A stretch of 64,000 nt of DNA, taken from contig CAMDFX010000001.1 of assembly GCA_945897805.1 (NCBI GenBank), positions 186,001 to 250,000 on the forward strand, written 5' to 3'. Each line of letters opens with the position of its first letter. The first letter of the stretch is position 1. Source of the stretch: Chryseobacterium gleum (GTDB lineage Bacteria > Bacteroidota > Bacteroidia > Flavobacteriales_D > Crocinitomicaceae). This document shows, in pieces, positions 27,308 to 34,950 of this stretch. The notes beneath the pieces are model-generated. The model was not told the DNA's origin. It worked only from the letters and a program-made list of their open reading frames with translations, and ran no database searches. A program made the position numbers and the translations under genes.

Positions 27308-27481
27308 ACTACTACTACTACTAAATTGTGAATATGCTAAAACCAACATCGGCATTTTCACACGCTATTGTAAATCTTTGATATTTATGAATTTCCTAGT
27401 TTAATGAAAGCTAAGATATTTGTAAAAGTAAAGAATTTTTGCGTTCGAATTACATTTTCAAGCAATATCTGATAAGTTAAT

Positions 27482-27784
27482 TTAACTTTTTACGCTCGAA
27501 ATAATTTTGTTGTGTAAAGTATTGACATCCATTCCACCGCTTTGTCTCCAAAGAATTTCACCTTGCTGAAAAAGCACGAAAGTGGGAACACCTCTCACTT
27601 TAAATTTGGCTGCAACATCTTGATTTTTATCTACATCAATTTTGATAATTCTGATCTTGTCGCCCATTTTGTCTTTTAGCTGGTCTAAAACTGGCATCAT
27701 CGTTTGACAAGGACCACACCAAGTTGCGAAAAAATCCACTAAAGTTGGTGTCTCAGATTGAACAATTTCTTGAAATTTACCCAT
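27482..27784 (-). CDS. trxA: Thioredoxin
   Basis: A 100-residue thioredoxin-fold protein with the redox motif WCGPC inside FATWCGPCQTM, the KIDVDKNQDVAAKF strand, and the cis-proline segment RGVPTFVLFQQGE. It reduces protein disulphides in the cytoplasm (no signal peptide). It starts 1 bp after the DUF983 stop, so the two are co-transcribed from the promoter at 28168-28175. The family name is secure; which of several thioredoxins it is cannot be decided. Confidence 0.92.
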   Translation of the reverse strand: MGKFQEIVQSETPTLVDFFATWCGPCQTMMPVLDQLKDKMGDKIRIIKIDVDKNQDVAAKFKVRGVPTFVLFQQGEILWRQSGGMDVNTLHNKIISSVKS

Positions 27785-27785
27785 T

Positions 27786-28163
27786 TTAATGCACTTTGTC
27801 GGGATTGAAAGAGGTAAACATATTCATCCAAATCAATCGACTGTATCTGAAAGAAATGGGAACCAATGCCAATAACACAAAAACGATTAAACCAAAATAT
27901 AACCAAGCATCGGCAGCTGGATAAATCAAATAAGTCAAGACAAACGTGGCAACTGAAAAAGCAACTGTCATTCCATAACTGACATACATCGCGCCATACC
28001 AAAAACCGTTTTCGATTTCATATTTGTGTCCACAATGTGTGCACTTGTCGTACATTTTATCGAATTTTTTCGGATTGTAAATCGCAGTACTTTCGAAAAC
28101 ATCACCTTGCAGACAAGCGGGACATTTGCCTTTAAAAACGCTGTAAATTTTGTCTTTTAACAT
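27786..28163 (-). CDS. DUF983 family membrane protein
   Basis: A 125-residue protein with an N-terminal zinc-ribbon-like pair (CPACLQGD and CTHCGH) and two transmembrane helices (~60-80, MTVAFSVATFVLTYLIY; ~85-105, YFGLIVFVLLALVPISF). This is the DUF983 layout: a cytosolic CxxC-CxxC head and two membrane passes. Function unknown. It is the first gene of an operon with thioredoxin, which suggests a redox or metal link. Confidence 0.9.
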   Translation of the reverse strand: MLKDKIYSVFKGKCPACLQGDVFESTAIYNPKKFDKMYDKCTHCGHKYEIENGFWYGAMYVSYGMTVAFSVATFVLTYLIYPAADAWLYFGLIVFVLLALVPISFRYSRLIWMNMFTSFNPDKVH

Positions 28164-28167
28164 AGTG

Positions 28168-28175
28168 CAAAATTA
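28168..28175 (-). promoter_or_regulatory. -7 box (TAATTTTG) abutting the DUF983 start codon
   Basis: On the minus strand TAATTTTG is followed by CACT and the ATG. A TTGAC lies 22 bp upstream. Initiation ~6 nt after the box would coincide with the start codon, as for murB and the PaiB gene. Confidence 0.5.
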
Positions 28176-28255
28176 CATATTTAATTAGTTGCTAAAAGTC
28201 AATTTTTGACAAAATATTGCATGATTTTGGTCAGATTTCCACATTTTGTTTTATA

Positions 28256-29086
28256 CTATTTTTTATACTCAATTTCAGACCAAAATCCTAGATCAATCTT
28301 ACTTTTGATCCAATTTTCATCAATACCTATGCGATAAAAACTAGGTGATCTCAAAAATGCAGATTTAAGAAACAGCCCCTTCTTACCTATATTTTCTATA
28401 AGTTCAATCGATACAAAAAAATCATTTTCTATATAAATTTTCATTTCACTGATATCCAAGATTATTGAGCCATCTGTGGTTTTCCCATAATAATAAATGG
28501 GTTTTTTATTGATACTTTTATTTGGAATACCATCAACCACATCATAAAGATTAATTCTAAATTTCAAAGAGTCGGTTTCGTCTATAAATGAGTTAAAATG
28601 CAACACTTTGATTAATCCTTTATTTTTTTTGTTGAATTTCTGAATTGTTCCCATTTCTGAACCTAACGGTCGATCTTGGAAACCAGAAATTATCATGGGA
28701 GATTTAATATTATTTCCAGCAGTCACGGTTCTCTTTTTCCCACCAAAAACAGTTACTTCTTCAAGGTCTTTCGTTACCGGTGTCAATTCAATTTTTAACT
28801 CAATTTCATTGAGCATAAACTCCCTACAGTGTGAAATCAAAAAGTTTAAGTCTTCAAATCCGATAGCAGAAATCAACAAGGTGTCATTTCCATTAAAATT
28901 GGAAATATCTAAAATAAATCGCCCATCAATATCAGAAATCGAATGTCTTTTTTTATGAAAAACACTAATTTTAGAATAGCTAATAGGATGACCGTTTCCT
29001 AATTCTCTAATTTGTCCCTTCAGAATTTGACCTATTACTATATTTCCAAAAAAACAAAAAATGATCAAGAGAAAATAACTCTTCAT
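28256..29086 (-). CDS. Exported carboxypeptidase-like regulatory (CarbopepD) domain protein
   Basis: A 276-residue protein with a signal peptide (MKSYFLLIIFCFFGNIVIGQ). Residues ~22-105 form a carboxypeptidase-D-like beta-sandwich (LKGQIRELGNGHPISYSKIS, DIDGRFILDIS, LLISAIGFEDL). Such domains occur at the N-terminus of TonB-dependent receptors, but here no plug or barrel follows. The C-terminal ~170 residues are beta-rich and end in an aromatic strand. It is probably periplasmic or outer-membrane associated. It is close to, and in the same direction as, the DUF4139 gene (26 bp apart). Confidence 0.75.
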   Translation of the reverse strand: MKSYFLLIIFCFFGNIVIGQILKGQIRELGNGHPISYSKISVFHKKRHSISDIDGRFILDISNFNGNDTLLISAIGFEDLNFLISHCREFMLNEIELKIELTPVTKDLEEVTVFGGKKRTVTAGNNIKSPMIISGFQDRPLGSEMGTIQKFNKKNKGLIKVLHFNSFIDETDSLKFRINLYDVVDGIPNKSINKKPIYYYGKTTDGSIILDISEMKIYIENDFFVSIELIENIGKKGLFLKSAFLRSPSFYRIGIDENWIKSKIDLGFWSEIEYKK

Positions 29087-29112
29087 AATTTTAGCCTTTA
29101 GAATTTTTTCAA

Positions 29113-30864
29113 CTAAAAACTAGGTGCACTTATCGTTCTCCATCGCTGCAAAGTGACCATCGCATCCTTTGGATATTTGACACTGTAGCCCAATTCTACA
29201 GATTTCGTTTCAGTTGGTTGAATGGTCAATTCCCATTTCAACTCACCCGTTTCAACATCTTTTTTGGCGTTGGAAGTTTGCTCTGTTACGACACTTACGC
29301 TTTCGTTTTTACTGATTGGAATTTGGTCATACACCACAATTTTGATAGGCACATTTCTGTTGTTTCTCACTGCGATTTCATACAAGTAAGTTTCTCTTTT
29401 TGAGCTTCCTACTACTTTTTTGGAGCTCAATTCTTGTTTCAGTTTACGCATCACAACTACTTTGTTGTCACGTCCGAAAGAAAGTGAAAGTGTATCGCTG
29501 ACATTGCGTGTATCCACTTGCGAAACGCCTACGTAAACACCTCCGAAATAAACATTTGTCGGACCAGGAATCAAATCCAAATCTTGCCAGCCAACGATGT
29601 TTGCAATTAGGAATGCGCCATTGTCTAATTTTGGGATTGTTACGTGCGTAAATGTTGCGTCCAGATTCATTTCTTTCACATCCACGCTGTATGGTTTTCC
29701 ATCTGTTGGACAAGAAAATTTATTTTCAATTACAAATTCAGTTGTCAATTCGGAGATTTCAATTTGCTTCATTGCAACGACTGGTTTTTGCACTTTCCGC
29801 TCATTCAAACGAGTCAAACCGTCCATTTTCCAGCCCAATTGCTCGTTGTTAGATTGTTCATCATCTTTGCCTAAAATGTAATTATCAAAAACACGTTGAT
29901 TGGCGATATTGAGATTGTTTTCAGCTTGTTGTCTGAAAGTTTCTTCATAAGCTTGAGGCGCATAATATCCTTTTCCACCGCTTGATTTTGATTGAACACC
30001 TAAATTATAAAAATCCAGGTACCAAGGTTGTAAATTAGGTTGCGAAGCGGATAATTTTGGATCAGCTGTTGAAAGAATCAAATCGACATTGTCCCATGCA
30101 TTTCCCGTATTGTTGTAAATTCTCGCTTTGTATTTCAGGTTGATTTTTTGGTTCAAATCTGTAGCAGCCAAATCGTAAGTTGCAGCCCAACCGCAATCGC
30201 TCACTAAATAACTTAAATTGCAGTTTGCATTTACAGAAGCATCGCAATCAACCAAAACGATTACTTGATTACTGCGTTGATTTTCATTGAAATTCAATTC
30301 AGTTAATTGAAAACGAAGCAACTCAATTTGATTGTTTAAGACGTTTTTTTCCTTATTCAATTTGGTAATTTGACGGTTGATTTCCAAGGTCCTATTTCGA
30401 TAGAATTCAGCTGCTTCTTTGATTTGAGTCACCGTGAGATTTTGAGTATTTCCTTTCAAATCTCTATTGGTATTCAATACGGCCAATTCAGCTTGATAGG
30501 AATTATTGATATCAATATTTAACTGATGATTGTCTTTCAACAAATCCAAAGAATCTTTCAATTTTGAAATTTTTGGATTGAATTGTTCAGCAGCCATAAA
30601 ATCCATTTCAGTGGAAACGGAAACCAATTTGTAGTTTTGATTCGCGCTAAATTGAATACTTTGTGGATCTGCAAAAGCCGAAATCCCTGAAAAAACCAAT
30701 TTATTTCGCCCTTTCAATAATTTAACTTCTGTGCTATGTGTCATTTCCCCAGCAGTCAAGAATAGTTTTACTTTCTTGATTTGAGATTTGACATTAATTT
30801 CATTTGGTTTTTGAGCCCAACTTATCACGGGAACAAACAACAAGAGGCAAACTATTTTTCGCAT
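29113..30864 (-). CDS. DUF4139 (mucoidy inhibitor MuiA-like) exported protein
   Basis: A 583-residue protein with a signal peptide (MRKIVCLLLFVPVISWAQ). It has an N-terminal DUF4140 domain (KKVKLFLTAGEMTHSTEV), a helical coiled-coil segment (~100-190), then the DUF4139 beta domain, whose start is marked by LSYLVSDCGWAATYDLAA and which continues to the end (WELTIQPTETKSVELGYSVKYP). The family name comes from a mucoidy inhibitor locus; the molecular function is not known. It is conserved in Bacteroidetes. It may be co-transcribed with the downstream carboxypeptidase-like gene. Confidence 0.88.
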   Translation of the reverse strand: MRKIVCLLLFVPVISWAQKPNEINVKSQIKKVKLFLTAGEMTHSTEVKLLKGRNKLVFSGISAFADPQSIQFSANQNYKLVSVSTEMDFMAAEQFNPKISKLKDSLDLLKDNHQLNIDINNSYQAELAVLNTNRDLKGNTQNLTVTQIKEAAEFYRNRTLEINRQITKLNKEKNVLNNQIELLRFQLTELNFNENQRSNQVIVLVDCDASVNANCNLSYLVSDCGWAATYDLAATDLNQKINLKYKARIYNNTGNAWDNVDLILSTADPKLSASQPNLQPWYLDFYNLGVQSKSSGGKGYYAPQAYEETFRQQAENNLNIANQRVFDNYILGKDDEQSNNEQLGWKMDGLTRLNERKVQKPVVAMKQIEISELTTEFVIENKFSCPTDGKPYSVDVKEMNLDATFTHVTIPKLDNGAFLIANIVGWQDLDLIPGPTNVYFGGVYVGVSQVDTRNVSDTLSLSFGRDNKVVVMRKLKQELSSKKVVGSSKRETYLYEIAVRNNRNVPIKIVVYDQIPISKNESVSVVTEQTSNAKKDVETGELKWELTIQPTETKSVELGYSVKYPKDAMVTLQRWRTISAPSF

Positions 30865-31054
30865 GTGACGGATTTTTTTTATTCAATCAAATGTAATGCT
30901 TTTTTTAATGAATTTCATTCTCTAGATATTGATTTACCATCTTTACTACTCTAACTTACTTAATCTACTGAACGAATATATTTGCATAGCAAAATAGAAT
31001 ACGCCAAAACCAGAATAACTGACATCAATCATTTACTAAATCTGCTAGTAAACA

Positions 31055-31083
31055 TTTGTTCTCCGGTGAATGTTATAACTTTG
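31055..31083 (+). promoter_or_regulatory. Promoter of the periplasmic-binding-like gene
   Basis: TTTG (31055-31058) and TAACTTTG (31076-31083) are separated by 17 bp, a good match to the Bacteroidetes -33/-7 pair. The predicted start near 31089 gives a ~35-nt leader. A second box TATATTTG lies upstream at 30977-30984. Confidence 0.6.
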
Positions 31084-31123
31084 CGATAGCAGGCAATCCT
31101 GCAATTATTTCAAAAAAAAACAA

Positions 31124-31984
31124 ATGACTGGTTTAAAAATAGGCGGCGTTCCCGAACATTTCAATCTTCCTTGGAGATTAGCGATTGAAGAAGGCAAATT
31201 AAAAGAGATTGGGCTTGATTTGCATTGGAGTGACATGAGTGGCGGAACCGGACAAATGATTCGTGGTTTGGAAACTGGTTCTATTGACATTGCAGTGCTT
31301 TTGACAGAAGGAATAACCAAAGCTATTTTGCAAGGTTTAGATGCCAAAATCTTGCAAGTTTATGTTATTTCTCCCTTGCATTGGGGAATTCATGTGCCTT
31401 TCAATTCTGATATCAAAACAGTTGACCAATTGGAAGCGAAAACATTTGCGATTTCTCGTGAAGGTTCTGGTTCTCAGTTGATGGCTTATGTGAAAGCTGA
31501 TCAAGAAGGGTGGAATATTTCAGATTTGAAATTCAATGTAATTGGTGATGTTTACGGTGGACTTTGGGCTTTGGAACACAATGAAGCACAGGCGTTTTTG
31601 TGGGAAAAATATACAACTTTTCCTTTTTGCGAGCAGGGAAAATGCAGATACATTGATGAAGTGGTGACACCTTGGCCTTGTTTTGTAATTGCTGTGAGCA
31701 ATAAAGTGTATGCAAAACACAAGGATTTATTAGACAAAATGTGTACAATTGTCAATCAGCGAGCGCTAGAAATAAAGAAAGATGAAAATACGGTAGAAGT
31801 AATTAGCTGGAGATATAATTTGCGTTCTAGTCAAGTTTCCAATTGGTTGATTGAAACAGATTGGAACTACAATGGAATTGAATATCCCTTGGCCTTCGAA
31901 AAAACGGTAAAATATTTATTGAAATTGAAGTTAATAAGCGAAAATGAAGCTTCTGATTGGAGATCGAAATTGTTTTTTAATTGA
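31124..31984 (+). CDS. NMT1/SsuA-like substrate-binding protein lacking a signal peptide
   Basis: A 286-residue protein with the periplasmic binding fold of the NMT1/SsuA/ThiY class: KIGGVPEHFNLPWRLAIEEG, GTGQMIRGLETGSIDIAVLLTEG and SREGSGSQLMAYVKADQEGW. Unusually it begins directly with the first beta strand (MTGLKIGGVPE), with no signal peptide or lipobox, so it should stay in the cytoplasm unless the true start lies elsewhere; I see no upstream in-frame extension. No ABC permease or ATPase is adjacent. The ligand is unknown; a sulfonate- or thiamine-precursor-like small molecule would fit the class. Confidence 0.8.
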   Translation: MTGLKIGGVPEHFNLPWRLAIEEGKLKEIGLDLHWSDMSGGTGQMIRGLETGSIDIAVLLTEGITKAILQGLDAKILQVYVISPLHWGIHVPFNSDIKTVDQLEAKTFAISREGSGSQLMAYVKADQEGWNISDLKFNVIGDVYGGLWALEHNEAQAFLWEKYTTFPFCEQGKCRYIDEVVTPWPCFVIAVSNKVYAKHKDLLDKMCTIVNQRALEIKKDENTVEVISWRYNLRSSQVSNWLIETDWNYNGIEYPLAFEKTVKYLLKLKLISENEASDWRSKLFFN

Positions 31985-32004
31985 AATTTGAATTTACGAA
32001 AACG

Positions 32005-32036
32005 AAAAAGGGTCGCAAATTTTGCGACCCTTTTCA
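32005..32036. terminator. Bidirectional terminator between the binding-protein gene and metK
   Basis: AAAAGGGTCGCAAA (32006-32019) and TTTGCGACCCTTTT (32021-32034) form a long, nearly perfect stem. It has A-rich and T-rich flanks on both sides, so it can serve both convergent genes. Confidence 0.9.
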
Positions 32037-32058
32037 ATATATTTAAATGACTGTTTTC

Positions 32059-33315
32059 TTAAATTCCGAAAGCAGTTTTCACTTGGTCAACATAATCTAA
32101 TTTTTCCCAAGTAAATAATTCAACTTCAACTTTCAATTCATTTGATTTTCCTTCATTGAAAACTTTCGTTACAACCTCATTTTTTCTTCCCATGTGACCA
32201 TAAGCCGCAGTTTCAGAATAAATAGGGTTTCTTAGTTTTAGTCTTTTTTCAATGAAATAAGGACGTAAATCAAAAATTCCTTCCACGATTTTAGCAATTT
32301 CGCCATCTGTTTTGTTCACTTTCGCAGTTCCGTAGGTATTGACATACAAACCACATGGTTTTGCCACACCAATGGCATAAGAAACTTGAACCAAAACTTC
32401 GTCACACAAACCTGCAGCAACCAAGTTTTTAGCAATATGGCGCGTCGCATAAGCTGCAGAACGGTCAACTTTACTTGGATCTTTTCCTGAGAAAGCGCCA
32501 CCGCCGTGGGCACCCTTTCCACCGTAAGTATCCACAATTATTTTTCGTCCTGTCAAACCTGTATCTCCATGAGGACCGCCAATCACAAACTTTCCAGTTG
32601 GATTGATATGGTAAATAATTTCGTCAGTAAACAAACCTTGTAATTCAGCTTTCAATTTCGCTTTCACACGAGGAATAACTATATTAATTACATCAGCTTT
32701 GATTTTCGCCAACATCTCTGGCTCAGAAGCGAAATCATCGTGTTGCGTTGAAACAACGATTGAATCAATTCTTTGAGGAACATTGTCGTCAGAATATTCG
32801 ATTGTTACTTGAGACTTAGCATCTGGACGCAAATAAGCAATTAATCCTGGCTCGTTGTTTCTGATGTAAGAAAGTTCTTGTAAAATTTTGTGCGCCAAAT
32901 CCAAAGCCAACGGCATGTAATTGTCAGTTTCTTTGGTAGCATATCCAAACATCATTCCTTGGTCACCAGCACCTTGATCTTCCGGGTTTGAGCGGTCAAC
33001 TCCTTGATTGATATCTTCAGATTGATCATGAATCGCTGAAAGCACACCACAAGAATTTGCTTCAAACATATATTCCGCTTTCGTATAACCAATTTTACGA
33101 ATTACTTCTCGTGTAATGGATTGTACATCTAAATATGTGTTCGTTTTCACCTCACCAGCTAAAACAACTTGTCCAGTTGTAACCAATGTCTCACAAGCCA
33201 CTTTTGATTGTGGGTCATAAGCCATAAAATTGTCAATAAGCGCATCAGAAATTTGATCCGCCACTTTATCTGGATGCCCTTCAGAAACAGATTCTGATGT
33301 AAATAAATATGACAT
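32059..33315 (-). CDS. metK: S-adenosylmethionine synthetase
   Basis: A 418-residue protein starting [25 protein letters not shown], the signature of MetK, with the ATP-binding loop [18 protein letters not shown] and the hexapeptide-like [10 protein letters not shown]. It makes SAM from methionine and ATP. A TAATTTTG box lies upstream (around 33340 on the minus strand), but its -33 partner is unclear. I looked for a SAM riboswitch in the ~220 bp upstream and saw no convincing aptamer. It is monocistronic. Confidence 0.96.
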   Translation of the reverse strand: MSYLFTSESVSEGHPDKVADQISDALIDNFMAYDPQSKVACETLVTTGQVVLAGEVKTNTYLDVQSITREVIRKIGYTKAEYMFEANSCGVLSAIHDQSEDINQGVDRSNPEDQGAGDQGMMFGYATKETDNYMPLALDLAHKILQELSYIRNNEPGLIAYLRPDAKSQVTIEYSDDNVPQRIDSIVVSTQHDDFASEPEMLAKIKADVINIVIPRVKAKLKAELQGLFTDEIIYHINPTGKFVIGGPHGDTGLTGRKIIVDTYGGKGAHGGGAFSGKDPSKVDRSAAYATRHIAKNLVAAGLCDEVLVQVSYAIGVAKPCGLYVNTYGTAKVNKTDGEIAKIVEGIFDLRPYFIEKRLKLRNPIYSETAAYGHMGRKNEVVTKVFNEGKSNELKVEVELFTWEKLDYVDQVKTAFGI

Positions 33316-33527
33316 GCTTTAATTCTTTTTAAGTTAATTAAGGAGACAAAATTAATCAAATAAAATCAAAAAATTAATTTGATATTAATGAAAAACCTTT
33401 TTAAAAAGTTTTCAACCAAAATAAATAAAAAAAAAACAACTTAAATATCTGAAAAATAATAGTAGAAACAACTAAGTGTATAAATGACATTAAGTGGTTC
33501 TGTTTATAAGTGGCACGAAGAAAAAAT

Positions 33528-33556
33528 TGTCAGTAAATGATGAATCTATATTTTTG
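33528..33556 (+). promoter_or_regulatory. Promoter directly before the 33561 gene
   Basis: TTG (33528-33530), an 18-bp spacer and TATTTTTG (33549-33556) match the Bacteroidetes consensus. The predicted start site coincides with the ATG at 33561. Confidence 0.5.
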
Positions 33557-33560
33557 CACC

Positions 33561-34052
33561 ATGATTAAGGAAAACGCAATTACAACGAGGGCTAAAAAAA
33601 TTATTTTGAGTAAGTTATCTAAGCAAGAAAGGATTCATATTACCTCGGGAAAACGCAAGCAAACTACTCGAAAAATATTGATTGCATACTTTATATTAAG
33701 TGCTAGTTCTTCAGGTACCTATCTCTTTTTACTTGGACTCAATTGGAAAATATCAATCGTTTTTGGAGTAGAAATTATTTTATTTTTTGTTATGTTTCAG
33801 GAACTTAAAAAAGTGGCAGACATCAGCGTGAAAGGTGATCACATGATGATAAATCAATTCAATTATCCATGTAAAATTACTTCGGTAAAAAGTATTAAAG
33901 ATGTAAAAACTAAAAGATTTATGCGATTTACTTGGACCAGTTTATCATACAATATAGACGGAAATCGCCAAAAAATAATTTTATTAAAGAAAATTAAACC
34001 TGATGGAAATTTGCCAGAAGTAGTGATTAATTTTATCAAGGATGCCGCTTAA
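33561..34052 (+). CDS. Small two-TM membrane protein of unknown function
   Basis: A 163-residue product starting MIKENAITTRAKK. A basic N-terminal ~45 residues are followed by two membrane helices (~48-65 ILIAYFILSASSSGTYLFLL; ~72-88 ISIVFGVEIILFFVM) and a C-terminal basic beta domain. Upstream in-frame ATGs at 33537 and 33540 would add up to 8 residues, but they lie within the promoter-like sequence. I do not recognise the family. Confidence 0.6.
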   Translation: MIKENAITTRAKKIILSKLSKQERIHITSGKRKQTTRKILIAYFILSASSSGTYLFLLGLNWKISIVFGVEIILFFVMFQELKKVADISVKGDHMMINQFNYPCKITSVKSIKDVKTKRFMRFTWTSLSYNIDGNRQKIILLKKIKPDGNLPEVVINFIKDAA

Positions 34053-34159
34053 ATGATTTTCATAGTTTGTTGAATTTCGATTAAATTGGAGTTAATTTCA
34101 CCTAAACTTCAACATTTACAATGAAAACCCAAAAATTTGACAAAAATTGAAGTTCTTTT

Positions 34160-34209
34160 GTCTGAAGTACATTTGTCTAATGTCTTCAGTCTCCAGTCTT
34201 CGGTCTTAA
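34160..34209 (-). repeat. Third array of GTCTnnn heptamers, solo
   Basis: GTCTGAA at 34160 is followed by GTCTAAT, GTCTTCA, GTCTCCA, GTCTTCG and GTCTTAA in 7-bp register from 34175 to 34209. The unit matches the arrays around the four-helix-bundle gene at 22209-22556. No four-helix-bundle gene is near; the array lies between the two-TM gene and the DUF2461 gene. Confidence 0.85.
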
Positions 34210-34280
34210 AATTCTAAAATCTTAACATCTCAACTTACCAAAATCACTACATTTACGAAATAATTCAAAAAGTAAAATAG

Positions 34281-34949
34281 ATGTTTTTTCAGCAAGAATT
34301 TTTAGATTTTTTCATAGAATTGGCTCCAAATAACCACAAAGATTGGTTTGATATAAATCGAAAAAGGTATGAGAATTTTGTGAAAGAGCCATTTAAAGAT
34401 TTTGTTTCGCACTTGATTACCAAAATGGTGGAGATTGATCCTACCTTCAAGGACTTGGAAGCGAAAGATTGCATTTTCAGAATCAACCGCGACATTCGTT
34501 TTTCGAAAGACAAACAACCTTACAAATTGCAAGTTTCTGGGATCATCAATCCAGGAGGTAAGAAAAGCAAGGCGGTAAATGGCGTATATTTTGAATTAGG
34601 ACCAGAAAAAATGCGTGTTTATGGCGGCGTTTATGAAATCGACAAAGAAGATTTATTAATTGCCCGCGAAGGAATTGCTGGAGCGCCTGAAAAATTCAAG
34701 AAAGCCTACCAAGATCCACAGTTTGTAAAGGTTTTTGGAAATATCTTGGGCGAAAAGAATAAAATTATTCCCAAAGAATTGAAAGAATCCGCAGAAATTG
34801 AACCGCTTATTTTCAATAAACAATGGTATTTTTACGCAGAATTTGAACCAGAAACAATTTTGACAGATAATTTAGACCAAATTATTTTGGACTGCTACCA
34901 AGCAGGAAGACCGGTTGAGTTATTTTTTAATGAATTAATAAAAAGATAA
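34281..34949 (+). CDS. DUF2461 (TIGR02453) family protein
   Basis: A 222-residue soluble protein with the DUF2461 hallmarks: FFIELAPNNHKDWFDINRKRYE near the start, then CIFRINRDIRFSKDKQPYK and GGVYEIDKEDLLIAREGI. The function of the family is unknown. It ends 1 bp before the S9 peptidase start, so the two are probably co-transcribed. The GTCTnnn array lies upstream, close to where its promoter should be. Confidence 0.88.
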   Translation: MFFQQEFLDFFIELAPNNHKDWFDINRKRYENFVKEPFKDFVSHLITKMVEIDPTFKDLEAKDCIFRINRDIRFSKDKQPYKLQVSGIINPGGKKSKAVNGVYFELGPEKMRVYGGVYEIDKEDLLIAREGIAGAPEKFKKAYQDPQFVKVFGNILGEKNKIIPKELKESAEIEPLIFNKQWYFYAEFEPETILTDNLDQIILDCYQAGRPVELFFNELIKR

Positions 34950-34950
34950 A

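Noticed and set aside
27308-27322. (ACT)5 microsatellite after the DEAD-box terminator
   Set aside because: Short, non-coding and common in AT-rich DNA; no evidence of phase variation.
33316-33536. Possible SAM riboswitch upstream of metK
   Set aside because: The region is AT-rich with a promoter-like box, but no paired helices of a known SAM aptamer could be drawn.
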